DNA of 64,000 nt from CALJEL01 sp041082235 (lineage in GTDB: Bacteria > Nitrospirota > Thermodesulfovibrionia > Thermodesulfovibrionales > CALJEL01). Position numbers and translations under genes: made by a program. This document shows, piece by piece, positions 1-7,630 of this stretch. The notes beneath the pieces are model-generated. The model had not been told where the DNA came from, did not search any database, and saw only the letters and a program-made list of their open reading frames with translations. Each line of letters opens with the position of its first letter. The first letter of the stretch is position 1. The stretch is from positions 1-64,000 of the forward strand of contig JBDOIG010000079.1 in the NCBI GenBank assembly GCA_041082235.1. Direction: 5' to 3'.

Positions 1-426
1 ACGCAAGAGGAGATTGCAAAGAAGGTTGGTAAAGACAGGGCATCTGTTGCGAATTACCTGAGACTTCTCCTTCTACCCGAAGAGATTAAGAGGATGCTTC
101 ATGAAGGTAGCCTCAGTTTTGGCCATGCAAAGGCGATTCTCAGTATTCCTGAAAGGTCTTCCCAGATAGAGGCAGCAAGAAAGATCATAAAGGAAGGTCT
201 CACAGTAAGACAGGCAGAAGAACTGAGCCAAAGGTTATCCCGCACCTTCATTAAAAAGAACAAAAGGCCTTCTCTGAGAGACCCGCATATCTCATCCCTT
301 GAGGATAAGCTCAAAAGGGCCCTTGGCACAAATGTCAGGATCATTCATAAAGGTAAAAAGGGCAGGATAGAGATTGCCTATAACTCCCTTGAGGAGTTTG
401 ATAGATTACTGGAACTCCTTCTATAA
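1..426 (+). CDS. parB: Chromosome-partitioning protein ParB, C-terminal part (cut by window start)
   Basis: The reading frame is open from base 1, so the gene begins outside the window and about 141 C-terminal residues are visible. The first residues, TQEEIAKKVGKDRASVANYL, are the helix-turn-helix typical of ParB/Spo0J, and HEGSLSFGHAKAIL is the conserved stretch that follows it. The protein ends with the short ParB C-terminal dimerisation segment (RIEIAYNSLEEFDRLLELL). ParB binds parS sites, loads SMC and drives segregation with ParA. ParA would be expected just upstream. Its presence fits the dnaA-gyrA replication cluster downstream. The stop codon lies two bases before the start of the next reading frame. 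The family assignment is firm; only the N-terminal CTP-binding domain is unseen. Confidence 0.93.
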   Translation, partial: TQEEIAKKVGKDRASVANYLRLLLLPEEIKRMLHEGSLSFGHAKAILSIPERSSQIEAARKIIKEGLTVRQAEELSQRLSRTFIKKNKRPSLRDPHISSLEDKLKRALGTNVRIIHKGKKGRIEIAYNSLEEFDRLLELLL

Positions 427-428
427 AT

Positions 429-1100
429 ATGCTGCTCATGATCTCTGGACTCTATCTGGTTCTTCTACTAATTTACCACCTTTGTGCTTGTTTTAAAGAC
501 TCGTTCTGCCCGTGACTCAATTTTAAAAAACATATTCTGGGCCCTTTCAGCCTTTTTGCTATGAAGACATGCGCATCTACACCGGTGCGTAAGGGACTTT
601 ATGACCTTCCTGTGTATGCCTCTGTGTTTGCTGATAGCTTTGTAACAATAGCATCAGTTGTTTCAAATATCTTTCTCTTTCATTTTGGCATCAGCCTTCT
701 TACCTATAAAAGCAATTTCAGGCTGGACTACAGGATATTCCCTGTTGTCCTCTTCACAGGCTACATGATGCTTTACACCTCTGGCATTGTAGACTCTGCG
801 AACTTAGACAGGATAAGTAAATTCAGCTTTGCCTATAATGGTGCCATACTCAGTTGCGTTGGATGCCTGAATCTTTATTATGAAAAAAGAAAGGTGCTGA
901 GCTGGAAGACTAAATATGAATTTATCCTTCTGGCAGGTTTTCTCCTTTATGCACTAACAGAGGGCATCTTTCCATCAACTCTGGGAGAGCAGACCCTTAA
1001 GATTCTAAAACTCATTTCAGCAGGAACCTTTGCCATATCATCCCTTGCAATAAAGGACCTCCTGAATGAACAGAAGGCAAAGAATATCGGATTCATATAA
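429..1100 (+). pseudogene. Polytopic membrane protein, probably frameshifted near its 5' end
   Basis: A 179-residue open frame (561-1100) with five hydrophobic segments is the main part. Upstream, an ATG at 429 starts the same frame with a clear membrane helix (MLLMISGLYLVLLLIYHLC) and stops at 515. Between about 490 and 560 the +1 frame carries protein-like sequence (LKTRSARDSILKNIFWALSA) with another hydrophobic segment. Splicing frames 429-490, 490-560 and 561-1100 gives a protein of about 224 residues with roughly seven membrane helices, resembling the N-terminal 7TM sensor module of signalling proteins. No catalytic domain follows. I do not recognise the family. Two compensating indels, by mutation or by sequencing error, explain the pattern best. 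A real gene starting at 561 is possible but would lack the first two helices and has no evident ribosome-binding site. Confidence 0.55.
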
Positions 1101-1186
1101 CATTCACCCAGAGAAATAAATCAAGGGATAGCGGGTATGCAAAAAGCTTTATCCATCACCATTTATTGATATAATTAAAAGAATTC

Positions 1187-3008
1187 ATGAAATCCATAAC
1201 AGTTGAATTCATTGCCAGCCTGTTATTTAGTAAGGGCCTCATAAATAAAAGGCAGCTTGAGGATATCCTTTTAAATCAGGAGACAGCAAAGAAAAGACTT
1301 TATAAACTTCAGGAGAAAGCCTTTCATAGACCACATCAAATAACCTCACCAATCACTCAGAGATTATCTCATCCATGAATATAGAGATCCTGCACTCAAA
1401 GGGCAGACTTCTGACAGAAGACATTATTACCGAGATAACAGCAGAGGCAATTGACATCGAATATAAAAAGATTGATCCATTAAAACTTGACATGGATACT
1501 GTAACCAATTATACTTCCAAAACGCTTTGCTATGAAACACCTTGTGGTCTGCCTGGAAAAAAGGGACGGTCAGGTTACTATAGCTGTGTGTAACCCCTTT
1601 GATAGTGAACCTATTGAGGCAATCAAAAGGCTGCAAAAGGCAGATGTAAAGGTGGTGATGAGTTCAAAGACTGACATTCTTAAAACAATCAGGGAATTTT
1701 ATGGATTCAGAAAATCCCTTACCGCTGCAGAGGCAGAGGCATTGAAGACAACCGAGCTCTGGAACCTTGAACAATACATTCAATTAAGAGGTGAGGGTGA
1801 GATTGAGGCAACAGACCAGCACATTGTTAATGCTGTTGAATATATCCTCCATTATGCCTACGACCAGCGGGCAAGCGATATCCATATTGAACCCAAAAGA
1901 GATAAATCCTTTGTGAGATTCAGAATAGATGGGATACTCCATAATGTTTATACAATACCAAAGCCTATTCATCCTTCCATAGTCTCAAGGATTAAGATGC
2001 TCTCAAGGATGGATATAGCGGAGAAACGCAAACCCCAGGACGGAAGGATAAAGACACATTATAAGGGAAAGGACATTGAGCTCAGGGTCTCAACTATCCC
2101 CGTTGCATTCGGCGAAAAGGTGGTTATAAGGATTTTTGACCCAGAGTTCTTTTCAAGGAACTTGACCAGCTCGGTTTTTATCCAAGGGAATACCAGCTCT
2201 ATAACTCCTTCTTAAGAAGGTCAAATGGCATAATCCTGGTAACAGGTCCTACAGGAAGTGGAAAAACCACTACCCTTTATTCTTTCCCTTAAGGTCCTTT
2301 CATCTCCAGAGGTGAATATAATCACCATTGAAGATCCAGTGGAAATGGTTGTTGAGGAGTTTAATCAAATAGGTGTACAGCCTGTTATAGGCCTGACCTT
2401 TGCAAATATCCTGAGGTCCGTCCTCAGACAGGACCCCGATATAATAATGGTTGGTGAGATAAGAGACAGGGAAACCGCAGAGAACGCTGTCCAGGCAGCA
2501 CTCACAGGCCACCTGGTTTTAAGCCCCTTCATACAAATGATGCCCCTTCCTCTATCATCAGGCTTCTTGACCTCGGCATACCAGCATTCTTGATCTCTTC
2601 TACTGTAGTTGGTATAGTTGCCCAGAGGCTTGTAAGAAAGAAATGCCCTTTCTGCAAAAAGAGTAGAAGCCTTATAGATGATGAGAGGGAATATCTACAG
2701 CTTCACGAAAACTTAACTGTCTATTATGGAGAGGGCTGCAGGGAGTGCAGGGGTACAGGTTATAAAGGAAGGACAGGTATATTTGAAGTAATGGATTTCT
2801 CTGACAGAATCAGGACTGCTCTGAGCGACAGAATTACATTGAACACCTTATATAAAGCAGCAAAGGCTGATGGCCTTGTAAACCTGAGAGAGCTGGCTAT
2901 TAAAAAAATGATAGAGTTCAGATGCCATAATAGCAGATGCCCATTGCACAAGGGCCTGTATGTATCTATGGTATAACAACCTATGAAGAGGTAATAGCTG
3001 TTACATAA
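1187..3008 (+). pseudogene. Type IV pilus / type II secretion assembly ATPase (PilB/GspE), frameshifted
   Basis: Successive fragments of one GspE/PilB-family ATPase are spread over three frames. They are an N-terminal segment (1187 to about 1350), a second piece (about 1351-1515), the first half of the ATPase domain with RASDIHIEP (about 1523-2150), Walker A GPTGSGKTTT (frame 1, about 2240-2270), Walker B and Asp boxes in DPDIIMVGEIRDRETA (about 2432-2480), and the tetracysteine zinc motif CPFCK...CRECRGTGYKGR (2643-2775). The ending TTYEEVIAVT-stop is in a third frame at 2976-3008. At least six indels separate them, near 1345, 1517, 2150, 2280, 2520 and 2910-2970. All catalytic motifs are preserved, so decay is recent or the indels are sequence errors. 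As written, the gene cannot make the hexameric motor that powers pilus assembly. No other pilus gene is visible in the window. Confidence 0.85.
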
Positions 3009-3050
3009 GAGCAGATGGTCATAATGGGTCAGGTAATTTGTGATGAGTAA

Positions 3051-3124
3051 CCTTTGTCCCTTACCCTCCCTTTTTATAATAAAAATTTATTTCATGGTTT
3101 TAAAGGGGCTCTACCGCTTTGAGG
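3051..3124. repeat. Family B two-hairpin repeat, degenerate copy
   Basis: The string CTTTGTCCCTTACCCTCCC, an AT-rich spacer (ATAATAAAAATTTATTT) and TTTTAAAGGGGCTCTACCGC resemble the order seen at 27491-27572 and 45324-45416. There the order is a GTCCCTC half-hairpin, an AT spacer, and an AAAGGGG hairpin. This copy has lost good pairing in both hairpins. It lies in the gap between the broken pilB-like gene and the convergent regulator. Confidence 0.5.
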
Positions 3125-3135
3125 ACTGCTTCTCT

Positions 3136-3165
3136 TTACCGAAAATCTGTGATTTTCTGGAGACC
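3136..3165. repeat. Family A palindrome, intergenic copy
   Basis: The arms CCGAAAATC (3139-3147) and GATTTTCTGG (3151-3160) flank a three-base loop, followed by AGACC. This matches the dispersed palindrome found inside several genes of the window, read as GGTCTCCAGAAAATC... on the minus strand. It sits just beyond the stop codon of the regulator that ends at 3176, where it could also act as a weak 3' hairpin. Confidence 0.7.
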
Positions 3166-3175
3166 ATCTGCCCCG

Positions 3176-4594
3176 CTACTGCTCCCCCTTAAGAACACTC
3201 TTTGTGGTGAGATTATATTTTTTCATCAGACCATGGAAATTTGTCCTCTGCATCCCTACATCTTCTGCTGCCTTTGTGACATTATAATTATTCCTCTTCA
3301 GGGCATCAATGATAAAACTTTTTTCTATCTCTTCTATAGCTTTTTTCTTTAAGAAACCTTTAAGCCTTTTAAGCTCCTCTATATTTCTTGGTATCCTGCA
3401 AAGGGCCTCCTCTGGCCAGCCTTCTATTTGAATATGTTCAGGTCTGATTATTGTTGATTCAGAGAGTATCATGGCCCTGTGAATAACATTTTCCAGCTCT
3501 CTCACATTTCCAGGCCAGTCATAACCAATAAGTACCTTCATTGCATCTGCAGAGATATGCCTTACCTCAAGACCTGTCTGGCCACTATATTTTTTTAAAA
3601 AATGAGCAGCGAGGGCTGGTATGTCTTCCTTTCTTTCTCTTAGAGGAGGTAATTTAATAGGGAATACATTCAATCTATAAAAAAAGTCTTCCCTGAAATT
3701 ACCCTCCTTAACGAGATGAAGAAGGTCTTTATTGGTAGCTGCGATAAACCTCACATCAACATTCAAGACCCTGCTACTACCAAGTGGTCTGAATTCCCTT
3801 TCCTGAAGAAACCTCAGGAGCTTTGCCTGGATGGATAGGCTGAGATTACCGATCTCATCAAAAAAGATAGTGCCTGTATGGGAAAGTTCCAGAAGACCTT
3901 TCCTTGAAGATATTGCTCCTGTGAAGGCACCTTTTGTATGGCCGAATAACTCTGCCTCTATAAGGTTCTCTGGCATGGTGCAGCAATCAACAACAATAAA
4001 GGGCCCGTTTCTTCTCAAGGAGTTGTAATGTATTGCCCTTGCGATTAGCTCCTTTCCTGTGCCGCTCTCACCCGTTATGAGCACGGTGCTATTGGTTGGT
4101 GCAACCTGAGATATAAGATTAAAAATCCGCTGCATAGCAGGAGAGGTACCAACAATATTGTCAAGTTTATAGAGCCCCTGAACCTCTTTTCTTAATTGAA
4201 TATTCTCAAAAAATAACCTTTTCTTTTCCAGACAACCTTTAACAGTGTTGAGCAGATGCTCTGGCGTGAAGGGTTTTTCTATATAATCATAAGCACCATA
4301 TTTAAGTGCCTCAACAGCAGACCTGACAGTCCCAAACCCAGTAATGATTATAAACTCAGTGGATGGAAGAAGCGCCTTTGTCCTTTTTAAAAGCTCAATC
4401 CCATCCATATCCGGCATCCTGAGATCAGAAAGAACAAGATCAAAGGGTACATCTTCAAGTAGTCTTAATGCCTCAGCTCCATTCTTTGCAAGAAAGACTT
4501 CAAATCCCTCGGGCCTCAGTATCTTCTCAGCACTTGAAAGAATAATGGAATCGTCATCAACAACAAGTATCTTTTCTTTTTGTCTATCTTCCAT
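3176..4594 (-). CDS. Sigma-54-dependent response regulator, NtrC family
   Basis: This is a 472-residue three-domain activator. It has an N-terminal receiver (residues 8-120; phosphoacceptor D57 in LVLSDLRMPDMDG). The AAA+ sigma-54 interaction domain carries Walker A GESGTGKE (176-183) and the sigma-54 contact loop GAFTGA (223-228). A C-terminal Fis-type helix-turn-helix (RNNYNVTKAAEDVGMQRTNF) follows. When phosphorylated it would bind upstream enhancers and open sigma-54 promoters by ATP hydrolysis. Its start overlaps the stop of the membrane protein at 4594-5193 (TGATG), so the two are translationally coupled in an operon with mnmE. No histidine kinase is adjacent, so the partner is unknown. 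A family A palindrome follows the stop codon. Confidence 0.93.
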   Translation of the reverse strand: MEDRQKEKILVVDDDSIILSSAEKILRPEGFEVFLAKNGAEALRLLEDVPFDLVLSDLRMPDMDGIELLKRTKALLPSTEFIIITGFGTVRSAVEALKYGAYDYIEKPFTPEHLLNTVKGCLEKKRLFFENIQLRKEVQGLYKLDNIVGTSPAMQRIFNLISQVAPTNSTVLITGESGTGKELIARAIHYNSLRRNGPFIVVDCCTMPENLIEAELFGHTKGAFTGAISSRKGLLELSHTGTIFFDEIGNLSLSIQAKLLRFLQEREFRPLGSSRVLNVDVRFIAATNKDLLHLVKEGNFREDFFYRLNVFPIKLPPLRERKEDIPALAAHFLKKYSGQTGLEVRHISADAMKVLIGYDWPGNVRELENVIHRAMILSESTIIRPEHIQIEGWPEEALCRIPRNIEELKRLKGFLKKKAIEEIEKSFIIDALKRNNYNVTKAAEDVGMQRTNFHGLMKKYNLTTKSVLKGEQ

Positions 4595-5193
4595 CAGGGT
4601 ATATATTTTGATTTGTCACCTATGTCAAAACTTAAAGGCATAACTGCCTTCCTTAAACCAAGGAAAAGCATTAAAACAGAGGAAGCTATAAGGCCATAGA
4701 CCTTCAGGTCGTTGCTCGTCATGCTCCATAACAATATATAAAGGGGCAGAAGAAGTCCAAGGATATAACCTTCTATGAGATTAAAACAATAGGCCTCTTT
4801 GGCACCGATAAAGGCAATTGCACCCCCCAGTGGCAGGAGTAATAAACCACTCATGGGCATCTTAAAAAGTGGCAATGCGGGATTCCCTGCACCAAGAAAA
4901 ATAAGGATCAATAAAAGACCCAGACTAAAAAGATACATGCCCCTGAGAAATCGCCTGAGACTTCCCATATATAGATGAATATTAAAAACACTCAGACCCG
5001 TAAATACATAAAGCAAAAGAAGAAGGAGCCCTGAGATACCCGAACCCCAGGACTCAGGCTCATAAGAAAGCATAAATATAGAGGTACAGAGCATCAGCAA
5101 TGCAGAAAGTAATATGCCTGCCCTGTAAAGGATAACCGAGACCCTGTCTTTAAGATTTAAAGATTGAAGTAGATATTCCTCTGACATATTCAT
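4594..5193 (-). CDS. DUF2301-like integral membrane protein
   Basis: This 199-residue protein is almost entirely hydrophobic, with about six to seven membrane helices and short charged loops. The LSVFNIHLYMGSLRRFLRGM segment and the later AFIGAKEAYCFNLIEGYILG segment resemble the (H)xYxxPLKRFL and FKEGFCFxRxEA patterns I associate with the DUF2301 membrane family. That match is from memory, not a search. Its ATG overlaps the mnmE stop by four bases (ATGA) and its own stop overlaps the next ATG, so it is co-translated between MnmE and an NtrC-type regulator. The function is unknown. A role as a sensor for the downstream regulator would be speculation, because no kinase or binding domain is visible. 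Confidence 0.7.
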   Translation of the reverse strand: MNMSEEYLLQSLNLKDRVSVILYRAGILLSALLMLCTSIFMLSYEPESWGSGISGLLLLLLYVFTGLSVFNIHLYMGSLRRFLRGMYLFSLGLLLILIFLGAGNPALPLFKMPMSGLLLLPLGGAIAFIGAKEAYCFNLIEGYILGLLLPLYILLWSMTSNDLKVYGLIASSVLMLFLGLRKAVMPLSFDIGDKSKYIP

Positions 5194-6593
5194 TTACCTA
5201 TACAGAATTCACTGAATATCCTTTCAAGGATATCCTCCTCAGAAAATTCAGCGCCGATAATTATATTAAGTGATTGTATAGCGTTCCTTAAATTAAAAGA
5301 AACTATCTCCAGTGGTTGTCTCCTCTGCATGCTGGATATGGCATCCCCTACTAATTGCAGGGCACTGTCAACGAGGGCCTTATGTCTTACCCTAGTTATA
5401 ATAACTCCTTCTGAGGACTCAAAGCCAGTCCCACCTTTATCTCGCCTTGAGAGGATATTATTAAAGATAAGTTCCTTCAGGTCATCAATCCCTTCTCCTT
5501 TTAGGGCAGAGATCTCTATAAAAGGAAACTTTTTCAAAGCCTCTTTGTTCACAACAATACCCCTATCCTTTTTATTAAGTATAACAATGGTCCTCTTCTT
5601 CTGACTCTTAAGCCTTGAAATCAAGGATAAATCATAGGATGTTAATGCCTCTGAGCCATCAATAACCAGCAATACCATATCAGCCTTTTCAATGGCTAAC
5701 TCTGTTCTTTTAATCCCCTCTGCCTCCACAAGATCCCTTGCCTCCCTTATACCAGCTGTATCAATCAATCTCAGCGGTATCCCCTTAACATTTATTATCT
5801 CCTCAATAATATCCCTTGTCGTGCCTGGTATGTCGGTAACGATAGCTCTATCTTTGCCAAGCAAGGCATTAAGTAAAGAGGATTTACCCACATTCGGTCT
5901 TCCAGTAATTACTGTTGCTATACCCTCCCGTAAGATGTTGCCCTGATGAAAAGAGTCAGAAAGCCTCTTCAGCCTGTTTTTAATATCCAGTAATAAGTCA
6001 GTCCAGTTTATAGGACTGAGGTTTATGTCCTCCTCAGGAAAATCAATAAATGCCTCAAGCTCAGTAAGGACATTCTTAAGACCTTCTGAAATGTCTTCTA
6101 TCTCTCTTCTGAGGGCACCACCCACATGCTCCAGCGCAACCTTCTCAGCCTCTTCAGTCTTTGACTTTATAAGGTCAAGAACTGCCTCTGCCTGGGTAAG
6201 GTCAATCCTTCCATTAAGAAATGCCCTCATGGTAAATTCTCCCGGAGAAGCTAACCTTGCACCTGAGCTAACTACAAGCTCCAGAACTCTCTTTAAAACA
6301 ACATATCCACCGTGGCAGTTTATCTCAACAACATCCTCCCTTGTATATGTATTGGGAGCCCTCATTACCGAAAGAAGTACCTCATCAATCTTCTGTCCGC
6401 TTGAGGGGTTAACAATAAAACCATAATATATCCTGTGGCTCGGAGATTGAGAAGGCTTAATACCCCTTGGTGAATTAAAGATCCTATCAGCAATAAGAAG
6501 TGCCTCACGGCCACTCATACGAACTATGCCTATGCCACCCTCCCCGGGTGGTGTAGAGATAGCAACGATAGTATCTTCTTTGGAATTATTCAT
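5190..6593 (-). CDS. mnmE: tRNA uridine-5-carboxymethylaminomethyl modification GTPase MnmE
   Basis: This 467-residue protein has the three MnmE parts. The N-terminal folate-binding domain begins DTIVAISTPPGEGGIGIVRM. The helical domain contains an inserted G domain with G1 GRPNVGKS (231-238), G3 DTAGIR and G4 NKKD. The C-terminal FCIGK motif carries the cysteine required for activity. With MnmG it installs the (carboxymethyl)aminomethyl group on the wobble uridine of several tRNAs, using methylene-tetrahydrofolate. The gene is the first of a minus-strand operon whose next two genes overlap it tightly. It is divergent from a LysR gene only 27 bases away. MnmE is commonly found close to the origin, consistent with parB and dnaA in this window. 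Length and motifs are complete. Confidence 0.97.
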   Translation of the reverse strand: MNNSKEDTIVAISTPPGEGGIGIVRMSGREALLIADRIFNSPRGIKPSQSPSHRIYYGFIVNPSSGQKIDEVLLSVMRAPNTYTREDVVEINCHGGYVVLKRVLELVVSSGARLASPGEFTMRAFLNGRIDLTQAEAVLDLIKSKTEEAEKVALEHVGGALRREIEDISEGLKNVLTELEAFIDFPEEDINLSPINWTDLLLDIKNRLKRLSDSFHQGNILREGIATVITGRPNVGKSSLLNALLGKDRAIVTDIPGTTRDIIEEIINVKGIPLRLIDTAGIREARDLVEAEGIKRTELAIEKADMVLLVIDGSEALTSYDLSLISRLKSQKKRTIVILNKKDRGIVVNKEALKKFPFIEISALKGEGIDDLKELIFNNILSRRDKGGTGFESSEGVIITRVRHKALVDSALQLVGDAISSMQRRQPLEIVSFNLRNAIQSLNIIIGAEFSEEDILERIFSEFCIGK

Positions 6594-6620
6594 GGGTTAT
6601 GATTTATGATATATTAGATT

Positions 6621-7526
6621 ATGGATATCCATCAACTGAGGGTCTTTCTTTCGGTCTTTAAGCACAGAAGCTTTACAAAGGCTTCAGAGGAACTTTATCT
6701 TACGCAACCCACCGTAAGCGATCATATTAGAAGCCTGGAGAATGAATTAAGTTGTAAACTCTTTGATCGGCTTGGAAGGACAATCATGCCTACAGCAGAG
6801 GCTTCGGTCTTATATAACTATGCAGTGGAGATCATAGAAAAGGCAGGTGAGGCAAAGGACAGCATAAACAGGGCCAAAAACCAGCCCGCTGGTGAACTTA
6901 TTATAGGAGCAAGTACCATACCGGGGACCTATATGCTACCAAAGATAATAAAGAGATTTCGGGAAACTTATCCCCTCATAGAATTCAGCTTAGTTATTTC
7001 AGACTCAAAGGGGATTCTTGATAAGCTCTTATCCCATGAACTATTCATCGGCACCATAGGCGCAAAGCTCACAAATTCAAAGATTAATTATACACCCTTT
7101 GGAGAGGATGACTTAATTATTGTGTCCTCTCCCGGGATAATTAAAAAATCTTCCCTGAGCATTGAGCATCTTAAATCTTATCCTTTTATCCTCAGGGAAG
7201 AGGGATCTGGCACAAGAAAAGAGATGGAAATACTCCTGGAGCAAAAGGGCCTGGCTGTTGAGGATTTGAAGATAGCTGGCATCTTTGGTTCAACTGAAGC
7301 TGTTAAGGAGGCAGTCAAGGCCGGGCTTGGAATAGCCATCGTCTCAAGGCTTTCTGTAAAAGATGAACTCAACTCAGGCACCTTAAAAGAGGTGCGCATA
7401 CCAGGTCTTGAGATGAAAAGAAAATTTTATATAATCACACATAAAAAAAGAACATTACCTCCTCAATATAAATTATTCCTTGACTACCTCTTATCCCTAG
7501 GGAATGACCTGAAGGCTACAGGCTGA
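6621..7526 (+). CDS. LysR-family transcriptional regulator
   Basis: This 301-residue protein starts MDIHQLRVFLSVFKHRSFTK, the canonical LysR winged helix-turn-helix (residues 1-60, with ASEELYLTQPTVSDHI as the recognition unit). A linker helix and a periplasmic-binding-like effector domain (about 90-295) follow. The segment EEGSGTRKEMEILLEQKGL resembles the CysB/YeiE-like branch, in which a serine/threonine-rich loop binds small anions or sulfur compounds. The effector cannot be told from sequence. The gene is divergent from mnmE with only 27 bases between the starts, so any autoregulatory site would overlap the mnmE promoter. A terminator-like hairpin (7546-7575) follows. Confidence 0.92.
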   Translation: MDIHQLRVFLSVFKHRSFTKASEELYLTQPTVSDHIRSLENELSCKLFDRLGRTIMPTAEASVLYNYAVEIIEKAGEAKDSINRAKNQPAGELIIGASTIPGTYMLPKIIKRFRETYPLIEFSLVISDSKGILDKLLSHELFIGTIGAKLTNSKINYTPFGEDDLIIVSSPGIIKKSSLSIEHLKSYPFILREEGSGTRKEMEILLEQKGLAVEDLKIAGIFGSTEAVKEAVKAGLGIAIVSRLSVKDELNSGTLKEVRIPGLEMKRKFYIITHKKRTLPPQYKLFLDYLLSLGNDLKATG

Positions 7527-7545
7527 GTGCCAAAGGCTGAAGATA

Positions 7546-7576
7546 TTAGGCTAAATCCTAAAGCCTAAGCCTTTTT
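7546..7576 (+). terminator. Probable rho-independent terminator after the LysR gene
   Basis: The arms TTAGGCT (7546-7552) and AGCCTAA (7562-7568) flank a nine-base loop and are followed by GCCTTTTTAA. It lies 20 bases after the LysR stop codon and points in the same direction as that gene. The stem is short, so strength is uncertain. Confidence 0.55.
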
Positions 7577-7580
7577 AAGT

Positions 7581-7611
7581 GCACCCCAAATTTATTTGAT
7601 TTTTTGGTGCT
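7581..7611. repeat. Family A palindrome, intergenic copy
   Basis: GCACCCCAAA, a short AT-rich centre and GATTTTTTGGTGC form an imperfect palindrome. It has the family A CCCCAAA and GATTTTTTGG halves and pairing GCACC/GGTGC ends. It sits between the LysR terminator and the start of the ChaN-like gene. Confidence 0.75.
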
Positions 7612-7630
7612 CCCTCCAGTATCATGAAAT

